From Smallanthus sonchifolius (Eukaryota; Streptophyta; Magnoliopsida; Asterales; Asteraceae), in assembly GCA_023525975.1 (NCBI GenBank), contig CM042020.1, forward strand, positions 14,934,001-14,998,000: a stretch of 64,000 nucleotides of DNA. Direction: 5' to 3'. Each line of letters starts with the position of its first letter. The first letter of the stretch is position 1. A program made the position numbers and the translations under genes. This document shows positions 45,310 through 55,141 of this stretch, one piece after another. Under the pieces are notes generated by a model, which saw nothing but the letters and a program-made list of their open reading frames with translations, made no database searches and was not told the DNA's origin.

Positions 45310-45460
45310 TTCCTGGGGTCTCTCGTGTACCGCGGGGGAGTTCTTGTTGATCTCTCACGTACCGCGAGCGACAAAATAGTCGCGTAGGATTTTTGTTCCC
45401 TCGCGTACCGCGAGAAACTGGACCACCATCTCTCGCGTACCGCAAGAGATTACTGAATAT
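45310..45460. repeat. CTCGCGTACCGCGAG palindromic repeats
   Basis: Four spaced variants of TCTCGCGTACCGCGAGA lie within 150 bp (near 45325, 45358, 45400 and 45433). Each can fold on itself. Confidence 0.85.
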
Positions 45461-47519
45461 TTGTATTCTTCTCCTCGAAATAACCCAAATCGATATATTA
45501 TGGGCCCCGTAACTAATTTTCTAGCCCGAGATATGACTCTTTTAAAGTTTGACTCTTTGCCAACTTTTTCCGTTTCTCATCCCGGGTTCTCGTGCTCGTT
45601 TCTTTTGCACTTCTTGATCATTTAAGATCCAAAGTGACCCAATTACCTACAAAACACGACACAAGTAAATACAAGCTATAAATGACTCGAAGCGACTCTA
45701 AAACCAAACGAAAACGCTATGAAATATAAAGGAAATCGAGGTGTGTTTTGCAACACATCAAATATCCGCACACTTAACCATTTTTCGTCCTCGAAAAAGT
45801 CTGCAATGGAATCAGAACTGAGATCTAACTTAACAACTCATTAATTACCAATTAGCAAAACATACTCACGCGTTAAAAAGCAATAATCAGTATTTATATC
45901 CGATTAAACCCAACCACCAACTTTCAAGCCCCCGTTTAGTGTTCCAATTCATTTTATACAACTATCAGTCAATCTATGTGACTCACACTTAAAGTTACAG
46001 CTCTACCTAATCCCGTCTCACGGTCATGTTTAGGCACGGATCAAACCATATAGATTTACCCTACCACGTTAAACTAAAATTTACAGGTTTTAGAAATCAG
46101 ATGAAATATGAATGAATTGATGGAAATGAGCATAATTAAGCAAAAGAACTTTCGTCTAGAGGCGTTTCAACCAAGTCACTATCCCGAAGGGTAACACATA
46201 GACTAGATTTTATCAATAAAGCACATAAATCTCACTTAGGGGTGTATCCTCCAAGTCGCCATCCTAGAGAGAAACACATAAGCAAAACATTTTTTCCTGC
46301 AGTGTTTGAAAAACATTTTTGAATTAGCTTTCACTAAGTAAGTACACTGCATCTTTTTCATTTTATTATGAACCCTTTAGGTTCTTATTATTGTTCATAT
46401 TTTCTCGGGATTTCGATGCCCCCTTGACCATCTTCGGACTTACCTCCGATCACGGTATTTGTATATTTTATGGGTGTGCTAACCCCCTCGCAACCATCTT
46501 AGGCCGTACCTCTGGTCCGAGTATTGGCAAGGTTCTTATTCTCGTCAGTATAGACCACTCGCATTTGTCACGAAGACTCATTCATTCCTCAGCCCCGTAG
46601 GCTGGGAATCTTTTACTCTTTCAGCCCCGTAGGCCTAGAGTTTTCTTTTCTTTTCCTCAGCCCCGTAGGCTTGAAATCTTTTTAGTTTTCTTCTTTATTA
46701 TTTATTGAGATCCACCTTACAGGTCGGGTATCTCATTTCATTTGGGACCTTGAGTATTTTTGACTCACAGTCTCTCAAATGTATCAAGCATTTATTTTCA
46801 TTTCACGTATATGCTTGATTTACTTCCCAACCAGTCCTCATCTTAAAACTTCGTAACGATTTCTCCACGGTGTATTAGAAGGGTTTATATATAGGAAGTA
46901 TCAGCGGCGTATCCACCACCTCTTTAATACTTCGTGAGTACTTCGTTGTTCCGTTTTAGGATTTAGACTCGTTCCATCATACTTTTTCATATTTGCATGT
47001 ATCTTCATGCGTTCACGTATTCACCATGCATTTCATATATTCATATTCATCACGTATTCATATTCATTATGCATGGTATATTTCCATCGTATATTCGTCT
47101 TTCACAATTGTTTCACCACGAAGTACCAAGAGATTTATGTATAGGAAGTACCAGCGGCGTATCCACCACCCCTTGGATACGTCGTGACTACTCAATTATT
47201 CCCGTTTAGTGTTTAGACTAATCTTTCATTACCCCGTACCCTCATTATATTCATAACACATAACATTTAATCACATAATTCACATAATAGTGCCTAGGAT
47301 ACGGGTCCAGTGTACTTACTTATTCTTGGATAGTTCCTAAGTTCGTTCCTTAAATGCTTCTCCGAACTTGAACCGCACTCGCAGTGTACCGCCCTCGTAA
47401 CCTCCATGCTCGTAACCGTCGTGCTAGCCTTACCTCGGTATTTGTGATTGAGTGTGGTTTGTGTTTTTGTTGTGAAGAAGTGAATGGCCGATGCCATCTA
47501 TTTATAGGTTGTTCCCAAG

Positions 47520-47860
47520 GTTCGTGACGGACCATTACCAATGGTGACGGTCCGTCACCGTTTGTTCCTTAGCCAGCAAGTCCGTCACCGGTTGTTCCTT
47601 AGCCACCAAGTCCTTCGCCTACACGTAACGGACCGTTATACTTTCATGACGGTCTGTCATGATCCGTAACGGACCGTTACCACTAATCACGGTCCGTTAT
47701 AAGGTTTACACACGTTAGATCAGAACGATGAGTCACATGACACGTGTCACGCTCTGGTTCAACCCTTGCTCAACCCATAATGGACCGTTACCGTCCTGTG
47801 ACGGTCCGTCACGACTCGTAACGGACCGTTACCGTCCATGACGGTCCTTTATAGCTCAAA
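47520..47860. repeat. ACGGTCCGT/ACGGACCGT palindromic repeats upstream of an LTR TATA box
   Basis: About fourteen copies of TAACGGACCGTTA or TGACGGTCCGTCA variants lie in 340 bp. They sit directly upstream of the minus-strand TATA box and so fill most of the presumed U3. A role as enhancer or factor-binding sites is inferred from position only. Confidence 0.85.
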
Positions 47861-48740
47861 ACTGAAACTTTTTATTTTTGACCCTGAACTTTATATTATT
47901 TGCCATTCTTGTTTCTCGAGCCTTGAAATTTGGAATGTTACAAATATATAAATAACAAACAATTCATAATATAAAACATTATAATATAATAGAAAAACCA
48001 TACTTGTTGGTGTTGTATGTGCCATCAAAAGATATGGCATCTCTAAATGCTATAAAATTACACCTGCATGCTTCATTAGCCCAAAACAAACCCGTTAAAA
48101 CCCCATGATGGCCAGCATTGTAGTCAAACTGGTAATCAATCAAATACTCCTTCTTATCCGGTAATCTTCTAACAATCATATCAACATCATATTCTCCAAT
48201 GAATCAATTTAAATCCCTTTTAAAATTCTTACAATCAGAAATAGTTGCATCAACATGTTCAAATCCACCATACTTGGTCCTTATAATATGAAATGATTTA
48301 ACATGACCTATATTTAAATTTACCAACTCATACAACATATGTTGTTGTGTATATTACAATTTCGGATTTGAGCGAATCAAGTGGATATTATTTTCTGAAA
48401 CCAAATTATGAGTATGCTCTTAAATAAACTTGTACACCTTATATCTTGTACTCTCCACCACAGACAATGCAACAAAAGCAGGACAACCACAACGAATAGA
48501 AGGTTTTTTCCTACCCTTTGTTTTTTTTAACATCCTCAATGTCCTCAATGGAATCATATCTTTTATTTGGTTTAATGCTCTCTTTAGAACATGTAAAATA
48601 CTTCAGCTTTGCAACTCCATCATGAACATTTTGGGAACCTCTCCGAACACAAAAACATCCATTCTTAGCATACTACTGATAAAACTCGAATGCATGATCT
48701 AGGCTTGGGAAAACCATGCCTTCAATGGGCTTACATGAAC

Positions 48741-49720
48741 TAGATACATCCAACAAAATAATACGTTTTTTCCTGATCTTGGAGATATACGTTGAATACC
48801 AACAACAATTTCTTCTCGTATGATACCTACTTTAAATAATTAATCACCCTATTAGTAAGGCTGAAATAATGCAAATAACGCTATTGTTAATGACGCAGAT
48901 ATCACAATTACGCAATTGAGTGGATATTAAATACGCAAGTCAGGGGATATTAAATACGCGATTGAGGGGATATTAAATACGCGATTGAGGGGATATTAAA
49001 TACGTAAGTAATTATAAAAACGCAAGTGAGGTGATGCTACTTACGCAAGTAATGATAAATGCGCTTTTATAAATTTAATATGCATATTTGGATACTATAA
49101 TAATAACGCAAGTATAACATGCATATTACCCAACTAAAATGTTTGAATCTGTAACTTAAGACACTAATGCATACAAATCACACTAGATCATACTAATCAC
49201 GATAGCTAACAATGATAAAACATATCAGTTGTAGATAACTATATCAACGATAAAACATAATTTGAATCGTCAAACAACTAACATAAAATTACTGATGAAA
49301 ATCAAATGCTTATAAACAAAATTCAATAAAAAAGAAAAGCGATTCTGTATCACAGTAATATTATATTTAAATCAAACTATTAGAATGCGAATAATAACAT
49401 ACATTCTGCATCATCCATCATCGTTCAGATATTTGAGTAAACAGAAATCAGAATTAAAATAAAAATATGATGAATCGCCTTCACTCTGAACGAAATTCGA
49501 AAATTGAAAACATGCAATTTTGTTAGGGTTAGGTTTCATGATCTATTCAATATATTATATATAACACCTTACGTTTCCATTAATAATAGAAAATTCATAC
49601 GTTTGTAACAATACCAATCAATCAATTCGCAAATTGTTGCGCATTATCATATGATCAAATGACAAAACTAGCCCTCCCTATAAAAAAAACAAAATAAACA
49701 TGCGGTGCCTATATATATAT
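48741..49720. other. AT-rich DNA with repeated ACGCAAGT/ACGCGATTG units
   Basis: From 48890 to 49080 there are about eight copies of a degenerate 25-bp unit containing GGGGATATTAAATACGC. Similar ACGCATGTT words are scattered through 40300-43600 on the other side of the transposase. No gene is present. Confidence 0.6.
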
Positions 49721-50022
49721 AGGATGAGGTTCAAATGATAACCATTATTTTTGTGATAACCACTCTCAAACATAGTGTTACATATATATAACAATTATCA
49801 TTCTGTTAGTTTATATATACGTAAACACTATGTGTCACGTATATGTAACATTATTTGGTACGTATATGTAAGACTAATCATTTCCGTATTTATGTTCAAG
49901 ATATGTATTCAAGATACTTAAATACTCTTTTAACAATTAAAATAAAAAATAATTTATAAATTATGTGATTGTTTGAGAGTGGTTATCACATAAAAAACTG
50001 GTTAGCATTTTAACCCTTCCCT
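49721..50022. mobile_element. MITE with imperfect TIRs of about 50 bp, in a TA run
   Basis: The left end AGGATGAGGTTCAAATGATA and the reverse complement of the right end AGGGAAGGGTTAAAATGCTA align. Inside both is GTGATAACCACTCTCAAAC on opposite strands. The element sits inside a (TA)n run, so the target duplication cannot be read reliably. It is about 302 bp with no coding capacity. Confidence 0.8.
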
Positions 50023-50059
50023 ATATATATATATATATACATATATGTATATATATACA

Positions 50060-50486
50060 CCAGCTTAGAACCCGTGTACTACACACGGGGTGAAAAATAT
50101 CAATACATAAAATTCTTAAATCTTTATGTATATATTTTATATGTGTAAAAATATATTACATATAATAAGGATAGAAAACAAAATTCAAAATATGTAAAAA
50201 TTAATATAAAATTGGGTCTCGAAAATACGTTAATTAACGTACTTTGACTTTCATTTACTATTTGATTGTAAATAAAAGTTATATAATTAGATTTCAAAGT
50301 TTCTTATAATAAGTGATCATTTAAAATAAATGTTTTATTAGTATAATTAGTATTTTCTTTAAAAATATATTATTACTAAAAGATAGAGATGTATTTAATA
50401 AGAGAGAGAAACGGAAAAAAATGATGAGAATGAATATGGAGGCGACACGTGGCATGGAATAACCTTTATTTATTATATCGTATAGA
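50060..50486 (-). mobile_element. Non-autonomous Helitron (copy B, 427 bp)
   Basis: On the minus strand it starts TCTATACGATATAATAAA and contains GCCACGTGTCGCCTCC as copy A does. It ends with hairpin CCCGTGT-GTAGT-ACACGGG followed by TTCTAAGCTGG (CTRR end), inserted between A and T. It is the same family as 40571-40996, inverted. Confidence 0.85.
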
Positions 50487-50611
50487 TATATCCTAACTCA
50501 TAAGGTTTTCCAAAATGATATGAACAAGATATCCACGAGATTCAATATTCCATCAAATTATACAAACACACATACTCATTGACTAACTTTCATAGCATTG
50601 AAATAAACATA

Positions 50612-52626
50612 TGTAACGAACCAAAATTCGGGTTTCGTTATAAAATAAATAAATGTTTTAAATAATATTATGGTGGAAATAATATTTTTGAAATAAGTTA
50701 AAACAAGTGGGTTTCAAGTTTGTATGGAGCTATGTTAGTTTTTGTGTAGTTTTGGAATGAAAATGGACGAAATGAAAGTTGAGGGATTGCAAATATGGAA
50801 AATTTGCCATATTTGACTAAAATGAAGTCAAAAATTCAGATTTTGAGTTGGAGTGGGGGTCGATGATTTCAAAAGAAAAAGAGATAAAATGAGTTTTGAA
50901 GCTAAATCTTGCAATTGAAGCTTGAATTGAGAAGGTGTTGGCTTACAAATCATCATTCTAACATAAAGTAAGTGATTATCATACATTTTAGTTCACCTTT
51001 GATGAGTTCATAGATGGGTTTTGTAGAAATACAGAAATTTATGATGCATGTGGTTAATTGATGTTAGATTGTTGATAATCTAGCTAAACTAAAGGTAAAG
51101 AATGGTGAATAACATCTTAGAACCCTTTGATTTTGATTATGAGAAATTAGGGTTCATATAGAAAGATTTGAGGGTGTTTGAATTATGATGATAGAATGTT
51201 GAATTAATGATGATTAAGTGTTTGTATGATGTTAGACACTTGAACAAACACCAAATTAACCTAATAATAATTATTGAATGAAAAATTAGTGTTAATGTAA
51301 GGATAATGAAACTCAAATAGCTGAGTTTGGGGTGAAAGAGGGTGTTTGGATATGAGTATAACTCAAACGGGTCAGTTTGGGTTGGAAATGGGAAATTGGG
51401 TTATGAACCCAATTAAAATGTGATTTTGATGTATATTAGATTACTAAACTAGATGAATGTGTTTAGGTAATCAAATTGCAAAACGTGAAGTGGAATCGGG
51501 ACCTTTAAATCCACAAGTTAAGTGCTTTTGCACTTACTTAGTAATTGATGATAAATAGTGTTATATGCAATGTTGTATGCATAATGTGTTAAGTTGCATA
51601 ATGTGTTATGTAGTATGAATGTGTATAAAAGTGCATGAATAAGTGAAAGAATGTAGTTATAGTATTAATACTATAATGAATATGTGGATATGGAGTTATG
51701 GTTTAAGTACCATAATGGATATGTGGATATGAAGTTATGATCTAAGAATCATAATGGAAATGTGGTGATGAAGTTATGGCCTATGTGTCCTAATGGAAAT
51801 GGAAATGTGATAAGCATGAATATGAAACGAAAAGGGTGAAACTTGTAGGTGAATATGCAAGTGATAGGTTGCCTAATGACAAATTGGGTGGAAAAAGGTC
51901 AAATGGGTGAATGGGTGAAACAAGTAAAATTTTACTTGTTTGTTATGTTTTATCTTCATTACTAATGGTGATATAAGTGGTGTTATGTAGGAAAAGCTCC
52001 GATGTAGTCAAAGTCAAGTCCAAGACATTGACGGGATTCTCGTATGCGTACATGTTGGTTTTGGGTTGTATTTAAGTTTTATTATGGGTGTAAACCGACA
52101 CATGAATGTGTTCTTTTTGATGTAATGTTATGGTGTTTGAAAGCTTTAACCCAAACCCAAGTGTTAGGAGAATTTTATGTCAAGATGAAAAAAGTTGGGA
52201 AAATTTGGTTAATAGCTTAAATATGCAAACGGGTTGTGGCACTCGGGTGTAGAAATAAAAAGAAAACTACAGTAAAATACCATTTGCCCAGCCCCTGCAG
52301 TAAGCTACGACCTAGTAGTAGCCTATGACCCCCCCCCCCCCCCTAAGATGGCCTACGGCTGGATTAGACCTTACGGCCTAGAAGTTCTGCCTTACGGCCT
52401 GGTGTATGTTGAAATTTCCGGATTTTTGGGATTTTGGCCAAATATTTGAAATTATTACAAGTTGTGGATAACTTATGGATATTTTTGTTTAAACTAATTA
52501 AGGTAGTTATGTTAGTTTAATTCGTGTTTGTAAAACTTAACGTGTGGATACTTTAAATGTCGTTTTGGGACCTAACTTTCGCGTTGTTTTAAAAGTTTAA
52601 ATCGGGTTGAATTTTTTGGTGTTACA
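50612..52626 (-). mobile_element. Solo LTR, 2015 bp
   Basis: Plus-strand ends are TGTAACGAACC and GGTGTTACA, with perfect duplication ACATA (50607-50611 and 52627-52631). There is no coding region. A GC-rich block with a C15 run (52329-52343) and repeated CCTACGGC/CCTTACGGCC motifs lies near the right end. Orientation is inferred as minus from the TGTAACACC start of related families, with modest certainty. Confidence 0.9.
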
Positions 52627-52823
52627 ACATAGAACGTAAACATCACTAAAAATCACATATAAGTTGTTATGTTGGCTAAGATTCATATAATCTAAGTGAA
52701 TCAAGTGGTTTAGCCCTTAACTTATACAAAAATCACAACCAAGCTTGTACAAACAAAAGTAAACATGGTAAGATTAAGAATTTATCAAACTAAAACAAGC
52801 TAAGTTGGATTGTGTAGTCTTAG

Positions 52824-53538
52824 ATCCTTCCTTGGAGTGTTGAATCTTTGAAATTGGCTTCTTCCGTTGTCAAGAGCAGAAGGAACCACTTCAAGGTAGT
52901 AGGCCCAAAATTGGTATATCCATAAAATGAGCCGAAAATAGGTCAAAGCATGATCTATCAAGTGATATGGGTCGTATCACATCAATACGGGTCGTATCAC
53001 TTTTTTTGAAAATCTGGCTTTTTACGATCTGAACATGATAAGGTTCTTGATACAAGTGATACAGGTCGTGTCACTTATATATGGGTTGTATGGCATGAAT
53101 ACAGGTCGTATAGGTCTAATACGGGTCGTATTGTGGTGTTGAGTTTGACTTTTTCTTTAGATTTTGACTTAAGCTTCCAAATCCTTCCTTGGAGTGTTGA
53201 ATCTTTGAATTTGGCTTCTTCCGTTGTCAAGAGCAGCAGGAACCACTTCAAGGTAGTAGGCCCAAAATTGGTATATCCATCAAATGAGCCGAAAATAGGT
53301 CAAAGCATGATCTATCAAGTGATATGGGTCGTATCACATCAATACGGGTCATATCATCTTTTTTTGAAAATCTGGCTTTTTACGATCTGATCATGATAAG
53401 GTTCTTGATACAAGTGATAGAGGTCATGTCACTTATATATGGGTTGTATGGCGTGAATACATGTCATATAGGTCTAATACGGGTCGTAATGTGGTGTTGA
53501 GTTTGACTTTTTCTTTAGATTTTGACTTAAGCTTCCAA
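52824..53538. repeat. Tandem duplication, 2 x 357 bp
   Basis: 52824-53180 and 53181-53538 are near-identical copies, starting ATCCTTCCTTGGAGTGTTGA and ending AAGCTTCCAAATC. Each includes several ATACGGGTCGTAT-like words. The surrounding element is unidentified. Confidence 0.93.
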
Positions 53539-53802
53539 ATCTTCCACGATCGTCTTCATAACTGATCAAATATCAACAAAAGGCCATCCATAACCTGCAA
53601 ATTTAATTATAACACAAATATGTGTCAGATTTAAGAAAATTTGCTCAAAAAAGTCAAAAAAGAGGATAATACTTATTATTAACGTGTACAAATATAAACA
53701 TATCAATATCTTTCGGTGGAATCGATACATGATATTATATATGGTTTATGTATAGATATAAAAATAAAAATGTAGATATAAATGATTTCATGCATGTAAA
53801 AT

Positions 53803-55136
53803 TGTAACATCCCGAGTTTTAGAGCGCAAAATAATTTACGAGAATTAAAACTTAAATAAGAAAAAGGGAAGCGGGCTTGGGCCGGGGTGTATTGGCCGAA
53901 AGGGGCAAGGGTTTGGGCCCTTATAAGCTTCAAGACCAGCCTCAAAGCCTCATTAACTCCACCATTTTCGGATTTCTAGAGAGAGAAAGTGAGAGAGAGC
54001 CGAGAGAGAGAAAGTCCCGGTTTTCGGATTAGAGCTTCAAGGATCGTTAGCAAGAGTCTCTTGAGTGTTTAGCAATGAAAAGGAAGTGATTTCAGGTAAA
54101 CATTCGTTCCAGATCTGAGTTTTTATGTTATGTTGGTTTTAAAAAAAAATCGAGTAAAGGTTGGGTTTTTACGTCTAAAAATAGAAACAAAGTATAGATT
54201 TAGACACTCGGTTAGAAAACACAAGTTTTGAACGTAAAAAGTTCGGATCTTGATGAGATCGGATCTGCATGCAAAAGTTAGGGTTTTGTGGGGAAGAAGG
54301 CTACCCACACGCAGGCCCTGTGTACTTGTTAAGTACGCAAGAATAAGGCCATGCGTACTTGTTAAGTATGCAAGAACAAGACGATGCGTACTTGTTAAGT
54401 ACGCAAGATCAAGTCCCTGCGTACTTATTAAGTACGCAAGAACAAGGCCCTGCGCACTTGCTAAGTGCGCAGGCATCAGATCTATGGGTATATATAGCTG
54501 GATAGTGAAGTCAGAATGTTCACCAGGATAAAAAGAGGCGAACTTAGGCTTAAGTTCGCCTAGCCAGAAATGGTGAAAACGTTTAGCGTCGAGTCAAGTC
54601 TGATACGTGTCAAATTGTTATGATTGTGTGAGATCCAGTAGACCATTGCAGCTAAGATACCAGATGAGTTCTAATCCCTTTTTTGCCTGCTTTAGGGGTG
54701 GTGTGCATACTTAGTGTAAAATGTTTATTATATTTTATATATATAAACAAAGTGAAAGTTATGTTTTAGTGTAAAGTTTAAAAGAGGCAAATGTACGTTT
54801 TGAGTAAAGTATAGCTATATTTATGGCAAGCGTTTACTATATTTTCATATACATAAACAAAGGCATAATACATGTTAAGTTATGAACAAAGCAGATAAAG
54901 TTTTATAAACAGAAAGTGAATAGATTTCCTACGGGAATGTGTACCAGCTATAAAGGTCCTTGAGACAGATGTTACTTGTACAACATGTCAGATATGGGTT
55001 CTACCCATTAGTAAGAACTTTTGGGTCCGCTAACGGTTAAATCGTTTCCACTGTGTTATTGAAAGTCTTATGTTTAAGTTCTATGTGTTGATGAGTAAAA
55101 CCAATAAATAAGGCCTCCCGGGTTTGAGGCCTTACA
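53803..55136 (+). mobile_element. Solo LTR of a Tekay-like relative, 1334 bp
   Basis: It starts TGTAACATCCC and ends CCTCCCGGGTTTGAGGCCTTACA, closely like the ends of the LTRs at 16433. The perfect duplication AAAAT lies at 53798-53802 and 55137-55141. It shares GATCTTGA-ATGA-ATC-GA and the hairpin array with the nested element but is diverged elsewhere. Confidence 0.93.
54318..54472 (+). repeat. Hairpin minisatellite, diverged version (five units)
   Basis: The first four units use the palindrome TGCGTACTTGTTAAGTACGCA and the last is TGCGCACTTGCTAAGTGCGCA, as in the nested element. Stem changes are mostly compensatory (GCGCAC/GTGCGC versus GCGTAC/GTACGC). Confidence 0.92.
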
Positions 55137-55141
55137 AAAAT

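Larger units (their letters stand above)
43871..47942 (-). mobile_element. Solo LTR or coding-free LTR remnant, 4072 bp, within the FAR1/MULE gene
   Basis: Plus-strand ends are TGAAACACCC and GGAATGTTACA, with the perfect duplication AATAT (43866-43870 and 47943-47947). A minus-strand TATA box (CTATAAATAGATGG) lies near 47500. Two palindrome-rich blocks are present: ACGGTCCGT/ACGGACCGT at 47520-47860, between the LTR start and TATA, and CTCGCGTACCGCGAG at 45310-45460. The repeated CAGCGGCGTATCCACCACC segment at 46910 and 47155 resembles 32800 in the solo LTR 31921. The insertion point falls in a probable intron. The 44150-45800 part may be a further nested element that I could not delimit. 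Confidence 0.82.
42140..48740 (-). pseudogene. FAR1/MULE-type transposase gene, broken and split by a solo LTR
   Basis: On the minus strand, the FAR1 DNA-binding region is at 48740-48440: MVFPSLDHAFEFYQ, stop, YAKNGCFCVRRG, then RPSIRCGCPAFVAL-like text and EHTHNLVSENN. The MULE catalytic region starts at 48179 (KKEYLIDYQFDYNAGHHG, VLTGLFWANEACR, AISFDGTYNTNKYG). It resumes past the LTR at 43865 (MVFVPFNTIDNHFQNVTLG, KFVLADQYPAMKQAID, NHRLCMWHIM). A SWIM finger CTCKRFEHGLFCYHI lies near 42710 and a CCHC knuckle CHKTGHDRRTC near 42190. FAR1-type proteins are domesticated or active MULE transposases. Several stops and frameshifts make this copy non-functional. Whether it was a host FAR1 gene or a MULE transposase is undecided; no terminal repeats were proven. 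Confidence 0.87.

Noticed and set aside
43871..45770. A separate LTR from TGATAGGCAAGTG (44138) to CAACACATCA (45766)
   Set aside because: The ends look LTR-like but I found no matching 5-bp flanks, so it was not called separately.
40000..49720. Terminal repeats for a complete MULE around the FAR1-type gene
   Set aside because: GGGGTTGGTTATCATAC near 40003 has no convincing partner on the right; the right-hand candidate is a separate MITE.
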